Shown: positions 10,261 through 22,722, counted from the first letter of the stretch. The stretch: DNA of 64,000 nucleotides from Ciona savignyi (GCA_000149265.1 CH003351.1:1-64000), one strand, 5' to 3'. A program made the numbers and translations. The notes: generated by a model not told the origin, from the letters alone.

Positions 10261-13200
10261 ATGGACTTTTCAAAATTTTCTGATGATAATTTTGACGTTA
10301 AAGAATGGGTGAATGGTGTATTTCGTTCGCAAAAGGATGAACAACGCAGAGAAGCATATACAGCCACCCCTGGTAACCAAGTTACAGAGGTATATACAAG
10401 AAGTTAATCGGTCGATTGAAGAAATATCCCAGCAGGCTGTCTCCAACTTGCCGAGGGTCCTTCGAGATGTTGAAACTCTGAAAAAAGAAGCAGCTTTTCT
10501 CTGGCAACAAATGCAGCAGGTGTTTTTTTTTATAAAAGTACCTGTAATATAGATTTTCCCTCTGTACTATTTTACAGTCGTTGGTTTATTAATATAAGCT
10601 TTGACGCAGTGCTGTCTTATACTGGTATAACACTTCCTCTCAACACTTATTAAAACATGTTTTATGCCAATTTGGCATATTACGTATGTTGGTAGCAATA
10701 GTAATATACAATGTTTTGTCCCCAGTAATGGGAAAATGCTTAATATGTTCGCTGTTAACACACAGGCCTTGGCAGAATACATTAAAGCTGCTGTCGACAG
10801 CTATTGTAGTGTGTTATATATATATATATGATATATATGGATGTAAAGCTGGTACATGATATAAACTCAAACACATAATATTTTCAACATTGAATAAAAT
10901 GTGTATTTACCGCACAACCATTTACTGGATCAACTTGTTGTTTCAACCATTAAAACTTTAATCCAACCTATTATATTGTGCCATAAGGTTAAAGAAGAAA
11001 TTCGCAGTGTAGAACAAAGCACCTCTCATTCAATGGAAGTATTGGTACAAATAGACAACATACGATCTCGAGTTGAACAAGCTTCTGCTGCCTTAAAAGA
11101 AGCCGATAACTGGTCTAGTCTTGCTGCTGCAATTGAGGATATATTCAGGTCAGTCATCAAAACTTGCGCACCCATAGAATACTACAACTGCACATAAATC
11201 TAGAGAGCAACTGGCTAATGCTTTTCCAGCAAAAACTTATTTAGAAAAGATTATAAAATATGTATATTTTTGTATGATGTTTCACAATCACTGCATGTAT
11301 GATAAGCATGAATTATAAAATGCTTCAATTATTTAATCTGAAAGTGATTTATTAATCATTAGGGTTTTCAGAATTTTGTTACTTCTGGACAATTGAGATA
11401 TTTATTTACATTTTGTTTGTAAATTGTAATGCCATATATCAATCTCAAGTCTGTCTGAGTTTTTAACAGCCATAAAAAAATAGTATAACATTTGGGTGGG
11501 TGGTGTACTGTCTTATATTTACAAAACAATATTACAATAGAATTATGTTGCATTATGTACGTTAGCATGTATAGGCCCAATTGCTTGTCTGTTTTTGTGT
11601 ATATTGTCTTCGTGCTAGCTCTGTTACTGTTCTAAAATGTTAACTTTAAATAGGTCTGGAGACATAGAAGCAGTTGCTTCCCAACTTCAAAGCATGCATG
11701 CCAGTCTGGTTGTGTTAAAAAATAGCCCGGACTATGATGATAAGGTAAATATATTACTGGGTAATATATATGTTTTTATTGTTTTTAATCATTCTTCTCA
11801 ACCATTCAGTCAAGTTACTAAAAACTGAGTGTTTAAGACCAATGTGTTTGTTTATCAAAATGTTTCTGACTTCTAATTCATGAAATAACTACGGTATGTA
11901 AATTAAAATCGTGTTAACAGCAAAAAATTGTTTCCTTAAAGAAGTTTGTATAATCACACCTGACACATCACATTTACAAATTGATTAACAGTATCCTCAC
12001 AGGTTTTGCACCTTGAAGCACTGAAAAATCGCCTGGAAACAACAGTTAGTCCAAGTGTTGTGTCTGCTTTTATGAACCATAGCACCACAGAAGCAAAGAA
12101 ATATCACACCATTTTTAAAAATCTAGACAGGTAGACATGCACAATTTCAATTTGATTGTACCTCTTAGCAATGTGTAGTCATTAATTCAAAAAATTATAT
12201 CAAGTTATCTAAAATAATTTGCAGATTGACCGAATTGCGAAACTACTATCTCAAATGTCACCGTGCTCGTGTTTCTAGCAAGTGGCAGGAAATTGTTTCA
12301 GGTGAAATTGATTCTGCAAAGCCTGGTACAGACTCGAGCGATATTTCACTTTTGAGTGAGTTTTATGAACTTTTACTCTCCGTTTGGCACGCAGAGGTAC
12401 AGTGGTGCTCTGTGGTATTCGGAAAAGAAGAATCTCTTGCTATTATTGCCCAACTCTTACTGGAAGTCACCTTATCAGTGGAGTATGGTCCAAATACAAT
12501 GATCAATAATTCAGTTACGGGAACTTCTGTTGAAAAACTAGACACGCTGCAGCAAATGTACAACACAACTGACTCGTTTACACAGAGTCTCAAACAAGGA
12601 ATGGATTGTGAAAATGGAATTGCAGAAGACATGTTAAGCAAGTTATCTGATGCTTTTTGGCACCCGTACATCATACATTTCATGCGATTCAGGGAAATGG
12701 AATCTGAAGCTTTACTGACTGGTCTTGCAGAAGTTGTAATGGATTCCCGCGATTTAATTGATTTAACCCAACTGTTAGATTCCTCAGTAAAAAAGGTGTT
12801 TGATGGAGCAGAGTCTGCAATGGAAAGATGCAACAAGCTCACAGGTTTGTTTTTTATGCTCAGTGTGGACTTCCTAAATAAATTTTCTTCAAATAAAGCT
12901 TCGTCTTAAAAATTCTAAACTATTTTTAAACTGCCTGCTTTTATGATATAAAAATTGGTGGCAGAAAACTATTCCATATAGATACCAGTGGATCCTTGTA
13001 TGCTTTAGGGAATATAGAAATCCGAAAAAATACATGTTTCTAATCAATTTAGGTATGTAAATATATCAAGGTTCTCAAAATTTCCCGCTGCACATGGTTG
13101 TTTGGTTTGCCTAACTAAATTGTAAAGTTGGTGTCAGTGTACATATTGTATGTTAAATTTCCCACGGTGACTGAAATCGTTCACTTAGCCCTGTATGGAC

Positions 13201-14678
13201 ACTTTAAATTTCTGAATCATCCTTTAAAATACTGTATACTTCAACTTTCTAGGTTTTCTGGGAGTAACTGGATTAGTAGATGCTTTGCAGAAATATATTT
13301 CGGAATATTGTGACAGGTTTGCTCGCCAACTTCGCACAATTGCATCTGCTTGTGGGATTAATAAAGTATTGGTAAGAATTTAGTGGCTTCTAATCTTGCT
13401 GTGTTATGTATATATTAGAATAAAATAGATTATTCATTTTTATCCATGTGTGTGGAACAATGGCAGCCATTGGTGGTCAAAATTCATTAATACGTCATTG
13501 TCAGATTATGGCGTACGCTACCCATGGGCCAGCGAGACTAGTAAGTGTGTTGTATAAATGACAATGTACGCGGTTAAGCGATCTGTTTCATTCCACTGGT
13601 TCAAGAAATCATTCGTTAAGTGCCAAACTAAAAACAAAAATGATCAGTTTAAAGATTAAACCCAGCCCTGTTAAACCAGTACCTCTCTCCAGATCTCATT
13701 TACCACACAATCCATTCCGTATATCCACACATATATACCAGAGAAGTAAAACTTTTTTGTAACCCACAGAAGCCCGATGGTGATATCTCTGGCGATGAAG
13801 ATTGGACGATCTTCCAAAACTGCTCTCGTCTTATTTCCACATGTGGGAAGTTACTTTTGCGATTCAGCTCTTTTCACCAATCATTTTATTCCTGTGTGCT
13901 ATCCATCGAGCCAACTGAGAAATCTGCTCCATGGAATCGATACAACTACCTGAAATGCGGTGACCCTGAGTCTTTGACTTCCTTTCGCGAGCTTATTACT
14001 TCTGCTCGGGATGACACGAGTGTCCAATTCTTTCCAGAAGCAAAACAGCGAGTTCAAGAGCTAAATCAGCAAGCTCAAAATCTTGCGTTTGATGTGGCAT
14101 TCGCCCATGTAAAGAGGCAACTCTCTTCGATACCGCATATGCAAGAAGACGACGACGATCAACACGATGCCATTGTTTCCAGAAGCGAAATGCCTATGTT
14201 CAGTGTGTCTCCAAGCGAACTGGCCACTCACATTGGTCAGTATTTAATGACTCTTCCATTGCATTTAGAGCCGTTTGCATTATTGGAAAGCAGTGACGAC
14301 GAGCGTTCACTTGAGGTTGCTCTGCGCAGCGGAAAGCTACCGTTCCCAGCAATTGCGGAGCAGGAGTCGGATGACACTCATCTTGACAACATGGCAGATG
14401 TGTGGCTCGGTTCATTTGTCCGAGCCACTGAGCATACTTATGTTGAAGCTGTCACACAAATCCCGTCTCTCGGGCCAGACGCAGCTCGCCAACTTGTTGC
14501 CGATTTCGATTACATGTCTAATGTCGTCGATTCTCTCGGCTTGTCCGCTTCAAAAGAAATCTTACAACTACGAGACTTGCTTAACGCGCAAAGCAAAGAT
14601 GACTTTAAAAAAGCAGCGGATAAGGCACCCCATCGTCTTACCAATGTTGTTTCGAGTATGAGAAAAATGAATATTTAA
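10261..14678 (+). CDS. COG7: conserved oligomeric Golgi complex subunit 7
   Basis: COG7 is a lobe B subunit of the COG tether, which recycles Golgi enzymes in retrograde vesicles. Model of seven exons: 10261-10519, 10988-11148, 11654-11744, 12003-12130, 12225-12844, 13253-13371, 13770-14678. Hallmarks: N-terminal [33 protein letters not shown], the NLGIG-like [25 protein letters not shown] and the C-terminal SSMRKMN, all matching animal COG7. Corrected length is about 761 aa, close to the ~770 aa of vertebrates. Exon 1 has one frame change between about 10340 and 10362: the start frame is +0, while the rest ([19 protein letters not shown]) is one base off. All other junctions are phase-consistent. 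A CAG lies 2 bp upstream of the ATG, which could be a trans-splice acceptor. Confidence 0.94.
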
Positions 14679-15057
14679 ATCTATTCTGTTGTGTAATTAG
14701 CCACATGTATCAGAATTAATAATATATTTAAATGGTGCAATATTTTTTATTTGCAACTAAGAACAACGGTGATGTTAAATGTGATTAGATTAGTTTCCAT
14801 GATAAACCACAAATAATCACGGAACCACCACAATAGCTTTAGTTACCCGCTATACGCTTAAGTTTACGCAGGAACCCTGTCCAAACTGGTAGTTTGATTT
14901 GAAATCCTTGAACAAGGGGGATGTTATTTACGTATAATAATGTTAGATAGCAAATGATTGGAAATAAGTACTAAGCCGAACTTACTTTGCGGCAGCGCTA
15001 TATTTAAAACCCGCAATTATCCGTGAATGGAAAAATGCAAATCGTCATATTACTTCG

Positions 15058-15215
15058 CGCCGCGTCGGGTTACCGGAGATTTTGCAGTGTGTTGCGTATG
15101 ATTGAGACATTCCTCTAGTTTTGGTGGAACCCAATGATCCACTGGGTTCGGACAAAATCCGTTAAGTGCCTTGCTTAAATACACAACCGAAGAGTTTCGA
15201 ATCTTTAAACCACAT
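15058..15215 (-). mobile_element. main-family SINE fragment (reverse)
   Basis: Reverse core: GGGTTACCGGAGATTTTGCA through TAAGTGCCTTGC to ACACAACCGA. It is moderately diverged and the tRNA-like head is missing. Confidence 0.7.
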
Positions 15216-15237
15216 AACAGACATTACCTGAACTCAG

Positions 15238-15395
15238 CGCATTAATGGGTTTTACTTAATAAAAGAAACGTGTGAATCATACACAACACACTGCAATAGC
15301 TACGGTAACCCTGCGATGGGTGCGAGAAAATGTTACGATTTCGCGGTGTTAACCCCCTTGGTTTTCACTCACAGGGATAAACATGAATATCCTAT
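15238..15395 (+). mobile_element. main-family SINE 3' part (forward)
   Basis: ATTAATGGGTTTTACTTAAT, then AACACACTGCAATAGCTACG, then GGGATAAACATGAATATCCT. This is the tail half of the family, directly abutting the reverse fragment at 15058-15215, so the two form an inverted pair. Confidence 0.75.
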
Positions 15396-15399
15396 TCTA

Positions 15400-15451
<52 letters not shown>

Positions 15452-15456
15452 TATCG
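15396..15456. repeat. AT dinucleotide microsatellite
   Basis: About 60 bp of nearly pure (TA)n immediately following the SINE tail. Confidence 0.9.
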
Positions 15457-16154
15457 CGAAAAAAATCACTGAAACTGTAGTTGAAGAACCGAAGCAATGC
15501 TGAAGCATCAAATATGAAGTGTTGTTTGTGACCAGAAAATGATGTCACAGAAACAAAAATCTATGAGAGCACTACACACTCGTAACATGATATAAAACAA
15601 TATAGGGGATGCCCCAATTGTGATTTGCCAACAACGTCACTTAAATGTTCTGACTGGCAGAAGTGTTGTTTACCACATTCCACATCCTGTCCACATAGAG
15701 TTCTATTTAAATATTACAACGATATTCTTACTTACGTACCGCTTATGGCATATCCTGGTAGATGTTATTTAGAGCTAAATTAACTGTCCACAGCAAATTT
15801 AGAATATAAGTACTATCATTTAATCATTTTAAAATTAGCAAAACAAAGCCGTAAAGAAAATAGTACAGTAAAGACTAAAGAGCGACCAATACTAAAGGGA
15901 AGTCGGCATTTTGCAGACAGCGTATTTATGTCGGAGGTAAATAAAGTTTGGATACACATGCTGTTTTGGAGTGGTATTTTGTTTTCTATTTATTATTTCA
16001 TATCCCTAAGTGGTCTCTGTAAGTATTTTACAAGGAATGAACACATATTTTGCCGAATTCTTTTATCCTGGTAAAAAATGAAAAATCTAACATCATATTT
16101 GTTAATTCAGGATGCAAAATAGTCGTAACGGTTTACGTTTTGGTGGAGGTCGGA

Positions 16155-16655
16155 CTCTACTAAAATTGCAGAAATTTGATACCCATACCAATTTACAGAA
16201 ATCAGAAAAATACAGAATAACCGAAATAATTCCCTTCTAATTTACAAAACACAGAAAAGAACTACAGGGAATTAATATACAGTAATATATTTAAACCTGT
16301 TCTGGGTTGGATTATTAGCAACGTAACTCTCCGAAATGTTCGTTAACCAAATATTTTTTCGGTCTTATACCATTTAAATGAGTTTTTTTTCTTGGTTTGA
16401 CTGTGTGTATATAGCTTTGACATTGCCATTGTTGAAACTGGTTTATTTCTTTAAGTGAGGACTTTTTTGTCAGTGAAAACGGTGACCGAAAACGAAACTG
16501 ATTCACAGAAAAAAAAATTGGTTTACTTCTTTAAATTTCATACTTTAATAATTCTAAACAGAACAGTTTTATATGGATTTTCGTGTTTTTGTAAATTAGT
16601 ATTTCTGTCATTTCTGTTTTCTGTAAATTAGTTCTGTTCTAGGTCAGATTGGTTT
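16155..16655. repeat. CAGAAA/TTTACAG-rich inverted repeat
   Basis: The left arm (about 16160-16330) contains CCAATTTACAGAAATCAG and TTCTAATTTACAAAACACAG. The right arm (about 16500-16655) holds the reverse complement, for example TTTCTGTAAATTAGTTCTGT. The left arm shares its order with 39165-39345, including AAACCTGTTCTGGGTT. This suggests a dispersed, fold-back type repeat. No clean terminal inverted repeat or target duplication was found. Confidence 0.55.
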
Positions 16656-17549
16656 TTATGTAATATTTTATTCAGTCAATAGGGGTTCAAACCCTATTCC
16701 AGTAATCTGATAAAAACACATATTATATTGATAACAGAACTGTCCATCATGACAAATTGCATTACCTGCAACACATTCTGAAAAATGAACATGTAACAAC
16801 TGACTTGTGCTTACCGGTACAATAGTGTCCACTGCAGATGTTCTCTTCAATGTAATAGCCTACAGGTTAGTATTGGGGCATGAACCTGGCAGTATAATGT
16901 TTTAAGGCGTTTATTTTAAAAAGTAATTACATGTACCATAGCAATAGCTGGATTATTGGATATTAATATAGTTATTATGTTTGCTATAACAGAAAGATAA
17001 GCTGTTTCTTATCATCATGTGACTATGTTTATTACTAAAAGGATTATTTAACCCGTATATATATTATAGAGAATAATTATTAATGCTGATTTAGCTAGTT
17101 AATGATATGGACCTGCCGGTGATAGTTCCGTTTTTATATCTGTAATGCTTTACTGTTCAAACTCACAAGTCATTAAATAGATGTTTTTGCACATACAAGG
17201 CATTATTAAAAGAACTAATTGTATAGCCTACCAGCAATTAACCGCTTATAATATGACGTAATATGTTATTGATAGGCCTAATTAGAGTGCTAACGTGGCA
17301 GAGGTTAGTGGAAACGTGTGTGATTGAATAAATTTAGTAATTTAAGTACCATACCTAAACATGGATAGAATAGCCCAGAATTAGGCTACCTAGGTTAGTG
17401 AAGTGTTTTAAAAAAATTCCAACAAATATTTTAACCTATTTGTATTAAGGCAATACAACCCTATTTAATACTAGTATGGCTAGACTATTTATTAAAAAAT
17501 ATATAACTTTTATTCAGATTTTTGTTATTAAGTGTAAACTGATATCATA

Positions 17550-19253
17550 ATGGAAAGTTCTGCTATTTTATCTGAAACTGAAAAACCAGCAAAGACATTT
17601 AAGTCTTCCATTGGAATTGCTCTTTCATGCCTAGGAGCTGCAGTCGGAACTGGTAACATTTGGAGATATCCGCGTATAGTTGCAAATAACACTGGTGATG
17701 ACGGAGCACTTGCATTTTTGCTGGTATGGTTGCTATTTTTATTTACATGGTCCATTCCACTGCTCCTTATTGAGTACGGCGCTGGTAGATATACAAAAAG
17801 TGCGGCCATCATGACTTTCAACAAAATGATTGGACCTAAAACTATGTGGTGTGGTGGTTTTGTTGGTTTTGTGAGCTTTGCAATTGCAAGCTATTATGCA
17901 GTGATATGTGGATGGTGTGGCTATTACTTTATTTATTTCATAGCCAACCCATTACCCAATTCATTGCTCAGCAGTCATGATATTTTCACAACATTCTCTG
18001 AACTGTCATTATATCCAGTTTTGCTACAAGCAATTGTCATTTTCTTTGGAGGACTTTGTGTATTTGCTGGTATTCGTTCTATTGAACCTGTCATGTTGTG
18101 TATGGTCCCTTTATTGCTGTGCCTGATGCTTGCTTCTTTTTATTATTCCCTAACATTGCCATTTGCTTCAGTAGGCATTTCGCACCTATTTAAAATGGAC
18201 TGGTCGGTTTTTGCAAATCCGTCTACATGGTTAGATGCATTGACCCAAAATGCATGGGACACTGGTGCTGCACAGGGCATTCTGCTGGTATATGCTTCCT
18301 ATCTTGGAAGACAACACGGAGTAGTAAAGTACGGCACGACGATTCCAGCTATCAATAATCTTCTCAGTCTTATGATGGCAATAACCATGTTTTCCACAAT
18401 ATTTTCGATACAAATTCAACTGAACTCTGCAATCACAGTGAATGAAATTCTTAGTGCTTTCACACTTAATGGACCAGCCAACACTGGTTTGACTTTTATT
18501 TGGATTCCACTTTTATACTCATCTCTATCTATAGGCAGAGGAGTAACAGTCTTATTTTTCCTCTGCCTTTTCCTTGCTGGATTCTCATCATTAATAAGTT
18601 TAATTGAAGCCTCATGCCACCAACTTGTTGATCTTAAAGTTCCAAGAATATTTGCAGTTCCATTTATTTGCATTCTAATGTTTCTGCTTGGATTAGGCAG
18701 TTCCCTAAATGTGCATTTTTTAGTAAACCAGGATTTTGTTTGGGGTTCTGCAATTGTGATCAGTGGATCAATGATTTTATTTTTGGTTCTCAAATTCGGT
18801 GTTGTAAAGTTTCAAATGGAAATCGTGAATGATTACAGTACAGGAGATGACTGGAAATTACCAAAACTTTGGAATTGGGTAATTTGGATATTACTGCCCG
18901 TTCAAATCATAGCCCTTCTTGTTTGGTGGATAATCACTCGTATTCAAGACACAGATAGTGTGTGGTATAGTATCGAAAACGAAAGCCTTATGTCTGCACT
19001 TTTGCAATGGGCTATTGTGGTGTTAATCCTTGTTGCTTTAAACTTTCTGTACATCAATTATGCAGAGCAGTTATTGCCCCTGAAATATCTTGTTCCTGGA
19101 CTTCCAACAATTAACCTACCAGCTGTGTCTGAAATGTCACAAACGGAACTTTCTCCACCTGTTCATTTGGAACTTGACAACATCCAAGAATCTGTTCTGG
19201 ACAATGACAGTAAAATGGAAAATCTTGTTGCTTTTCCAGAAAATATAAATTAA
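17550..19253 (+). CDS. SLC6/NSS-family sodium-coupled transporter, intronless, bacterial-like
   Basis: Single uninterrupted 567-aa frame with about 12 hydrophobic segments, the LeuT/NSS fold. NSS proteins co-transport amino acids or amines with Na+. TM1 carries AAVGTGNIWRYPRIVANN, the Na+ and substrate-site motif. TM3 has SYYAVICGWCGYYF. TM6 has LTQNAWDTGAAQGILLVYASY, a form I associate with bacterial NSS proteins. The large glycosylated extracellular loop 2 of animal SLC6 transporters is absent. Nearly every neighbouring gene of this size is split by introns. It is either a horizontally acquired gene or an old intronless SLC6 branch; substrate cannot be told. ATG at 17550 follows AT-rich leader with no upstream in-frame ATG needed. 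Confidence 0.9.
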   Translation: MESSAILSETEKPAKTFKSSIGIALSCLGAAVGTGNIWRYPRIVANNTGDDGALAFLLVWLLFLFTWSIPLLLIEYGAGRYTKSAAIMTFNKMIGPKTMWCGGFVGFVSFAIASYYAVICGWCGYYFIYFIANPLPNSLLSSHDIFTTFSELSLYPVLLQAIVIFFGGLCVFAGIRSIEPVMLCMVPLLLCLMLASFYYSLTLPFASVGISHLFKMDWSVFANPSTWLDALTQNAWDTGAAQGILLVYASYLGRQHGVVKYGTTIPAINNLLSLMMAITMFSTIFSIQIQLNSAITVNEILSAFTLNGPANTGLTFIWIPLLYSSLSIGRGVTVLFFLCLFLAGFSSLISLIEASCHQLVDLKVPRIFAVPFICILMFLLGLGSSLNVHFLVNQDFVWGSAIVISGSMILFLVLKFGVVKFQMEIVNDYSTGDDWKLPKLWNWVIWILLPVQIIALLVWWIITRIQDTDSVWYSIENESLMSALLQWAIVVLILVALNFLYINYAEQLLPLKYLVPGLPTINLPAVSEMSQTELSPPVHLELDNIQESVLDNDSKMENLVAFPENIN

Positions 19254-19834
19254 TAAAATAACCAATGACTAAATGTCATCCAATGTCTATCATATTTACT
19301 TAACTTATTCTATCATTTTTTTATATTCTGTTGTTCTACTTTTTTTTCCACACGTTTTTAATGTTACCATTTATACCTTACTTACACTCTTTCTTGTTTA
19401 TTGTATCAAAATCTGTGCCTGTTATGTAAATCGTTAGCACTTAGTTATGTAGAAATTTTTAATCATGTGTAGTCTATTTTAGTTTCAATAGTGAATTACA
19501 TTAGTCATATATATATATATGTATGTTTTTTAACAAAGTATAAAAATAAAAATAAGATCCTAAAGTAAAATAATATACTAGTTATAGACACATTTGTTTT
19601 TACTTGGTATGAATCTATTATTTGTAATTTGTTTTTTTAATGTGTGAAGTCCTCTTTGTGTATTTTATATCGTTAATGCATTTGCACATAATAACGTATA
19701 TTCGGTTTGCACATTTCAATAAAAAATATAGAAGAGTTTTTATTGTTTTACTATCGACGACATCAAGCGATCATAAACAACCACTACGTGTAAAATGCAG
19801 GTTCAGAACCATATCATTTGCGTGAATTAAATTA
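19254..19834. other. convergent 3' region, no gene seen
   Basis: The plus-strand transporter and minus-strand SLC35G-like gene end toward each other here. AATAAA occurs immediately after the first stop codon, and further AATAAA-like signals follow. The AT-rich DNA has no supported coding content. Confidence 0.5.
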
Positions 19835-20880
19835 TCAAGTGCACTTCATTTGTATAAAAACAGTACCCACAGACCCGGCCAAAACTAGGCTAGCACCAAT
19901 TACGCTGGTTAACTGCGGTAAAAATTGAAACACTAAACTTTCCAGCACGAATGCAAAAACTATCAAAAGGCTGTAGCCTACCGAAACTAGCCCTGCACGC
20001 TCCAGTCGCAGCGCTAAGGTTGTCAGAGTTATAGATATGCATATACACAGTGCATTTACAATAAGATATAACCAATCTGAGGGACAAGGTATATACCACC
20101 CTTCATTGCGGGTTTTAGCATAAATAACAAACGAAATTAAAGTGAGTAGCGAAAAACTTGTGGTCAGTTGCGCAACGGACGCCCGGTTCATTAATTTTCG
20201 ACCAACGATGAGCCTCGCCGATGTAAAAATGTTACTTAAAACACTGACAACAATGCCAAGTACTTTGTCTTTCCCTTCAGTAGATTGATAGCTGTCAACG
20301 TGGTCGAAAATAAAATCTGGTCGTGCCACCAGGAAAACTCCAACGATGCTTGCAATAACGAACACAATTTGGATTGGGTGAATTCTTTCTGAATAACATT
20401 ATTCAATTTAATTACAATAATATACAGCTATAATTTATTTTATAAAGGGTACATATATTCGTTTACTATATATTCTCCTTCTTTACCTTTTAAAAACAAT
20501 CTTGCGAACAGTAGTGTTGGAGCGAAGTAACAATTGCTAATGGCGACTGCATCTCCCGCGCTCAAATGATCAAGAGCCAAATAAAAAAAAAGACTAGACA
20601 TAACGCAAAATAATCCGTATGCCAGAATCAATATGGCACTTTTAACAGTGGTATTTGGAAGCTCTCCCTTGATCCAATTCATGGTAAGATAAGGAACGCT
20701 GACGAAATACATAACTACTTGCTGAACAAAAAAAGCCTGCACTGCAACCGTGCTGCTTGTCATTTTATAGCTTACTGAACCTAGTGCGATAAAGAAACCA
20801 CCTAAGATTGAAAGTGCCATGCCCCAACATTTTCGACCAGTTGGTACAAATTCTTCCATTCGTCTCATTGTGTTGGTCAT
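19835..20880 (-). CDS. SLC35G-like (EamA/DMT superfamily) membrane transporter 1
   Basis: Two exons, complement(20487-20880, 19835-20388), 315 aa, joined in phase 1. About ten hydrophobic segments form two EamA-like halves. The first half ends with LDHLSAGDAVAISNCYFAPT and LFLKG, where family members carry their conserved LSAGDA motif. The second begins after KERIHPIQIVFVIASIVGVF. Members are drug/metabolite-type transporters of endomembranes with poorly known substrates. Start taken at MTNTMRRM (A at -3); an in-frame ATG 51 bp upstream would add a hydrophobic stretch. A paralogue with the same intron position lies at 22723-23791. Confidence 0.83.
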
Positions 20881-22722
20881 CTTGAAACAGTTCAATATAA
20901 ACAAACTACACGCAACCAGGAAAAACGTCAATCTTTGTTTTGTTTATAGTTTACTGACGTAATTTTTATGGTCGATAATGGTTATTTGCTACGGTAGTTG
21001 TTGCGCTTGATTAGCTCCTAGAGCAGCAAGGCAGTATCTAAATTGGTCGTAAAAGCATCCATTTACAAGCACTCTTTTTGACTACACGTTATCTACAAAG
21101 AAACTTAAACAAAAAAAATAGACTATTATTTATTAGTAGGTAATAGGTATGCCTATTCTGTCCGTTAGCATTACAAACTTTGTTTATAAAGTAAAAAAGC
21201 TAAGAAACCTAAAATTGTTAGTAATCTACCCACTGAAATATAGGGCAGCGTATATTATGTTGTCTCGTTTTATATTAGTGATGACTGGAAATGAGATTAA
21301 ACTAAAAAGACTTTGTTTGACTTCCTTCCTAAATCAATGCATATGGGAACTCGCAAAACAGTACAAAATAATGCAGCTTCAAAACCTAAAATTCTTATTC
21401 ATTTCAATAAATTCTTTAATATTGTGACAATAGATGGCGGACCATTAGCAAAACATGACTAAGAATGAACTACAATGGTTTATTCAACACGCGTCCTTGC
21501 TTGCAAGCCTACGTGAACACTTCCATTTACTTTGATGCGGCCTAAAACAATTATTGATAATTTTAGCAGCGTTGGCAAACGACTTGCTTGTCAGGAAAAT
21601 AATTAACAAGCTATTTGCAAATCTATTAAAGCTGTTATACCTTGTCCAACCGGTAAGTCTGGTGGGTTAGTGCGGCGCCGTTCAGCCGAAAGAACGCAGG
21701 TGCGAAACTAATCGCTAGCTAGTCGGTTGAGTCCCTGAGCAAGGCACTTTACGGACATTGCCTAAACATAGCGGATTAATGGGTTTTACCAAATTGAAGG
21801 AATTTCTTAATTCTACAACACACTGCAAGAGCTCCGGTAACCTGACGGTGGGCGCGAGACGATTGCTCGTGTTTTAACCTCCTGGTTTTCCCATTCACGG
21901 GGATTACCATGAATATCCTATACTGTACAATAGGGTAGACAATTTGTTCTCACGGTATTTCCAATGTAAACTGACCTCACAAAAAGGGCTATCACTCAAA
22001 AACCTTAAGATGTTTTAAAATTAAAGCTTGAATCTGCAATTTTTACTTAAAAAATTAAGCTGCTACACCTCAGTACATCTAGAACTTTTAACAAAACCGT
22101 TAGGATATTTACAATTAACACCTTTATTTCACGAAGAACTGCTCCACTATTACATAATATTACAGCTATAAACGAGAACACCAACGCGCAAATGATCTCT
22201 AGCTGATTCCAATCAAACAAACATTGGGGAATAACCACATGGTAAAGCACTCGTATTGTCATTTCCGTCCGAGTGTATAGCGGTTCATCATTTGGTTGTA
22301 CGCCATCTATAGTTTTAGCTCAACCCAATAATCCATACGTTTTAGACAACTTTTGCAGTGTATTGTACAAGAACCCCTATTTTATTATTGTGGTTTTTTT
22401 ACCTGATCCACTCTATATTATTTATTGGTTAAAACAAAAAGATAAACTTAAAAAAGAGAAAACACGCGTTAAAAGAGAAAAGGCACAAGCGACAAGGTAG
22501 TTAAAAAGAGAAACCACAAGCGACAAGATATCCGCTGGCATTCGGCAGCTTCGGCTGTCTGCTGAACACGGACTCTTATAGGCCTAGGAAATAACAGGCT
22601 TAACAAAATAAATTATAATGACAATGTTCTAAATGCTATTATTTCCTTAAAAATATGTTTTCCTCGAAAGAAAATATATATGGATTTTGTTTATAAAGAA
22701 CGGTAAACTAGTTACCCAGCAC
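20881..22722. other. intergenic with one SINE
   Basis: Spacer between the two SLC35G-like genes. It includes a main-family SINE (21655-21935) and a short direct duplication near 22469-22530 (AGAGAAA...CACAAGCGACAAG, twice). Open frames at 21149-21427 and 22273-22500 have biased composition and no family signal. Confidence 0.5.
21655..21935 (+). mobile_element. main-family SINE, near full length
   Basis: Runs from the head (AACCGGTAAGTCTGGTGGGTTAGTG) through CGCTAGCTAGTCGGTTGAGTCC and ACACTGCAAGAGCTCCGGTAAC to GGGGATTACCATGAATATCCT. Confidence 0.85.

Larger units (their letters stand above)
14679..17549. other. repeat-rich intergenic region
   Basis: Between COG7 and the SLC6-type gene. It contains two SINE fragments in opposite orientation, an AT microsatellite and a CAGAAA-rich inverted repeat, listed separately. 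No supported gene. The last few hundred bases should include the promoter of the transporter gene, but no element is recognisable. Confidence 0.5.

Noticed and set aside
12363-12842. 159-aa antisense open frame
   Set aside because: Shadow of COG7 exon 5.
15396-15456. AT microsatellite as a replication origin or promoter
   Set aside because: Plain dinucleotide repeat next to a SINE tail, with nothing to indicate a function.
18416-18793. 125-aa antisense open frame
   Set aside because: Shadow of the SLC6-type coding sequence on the other strand, with no features of its own.
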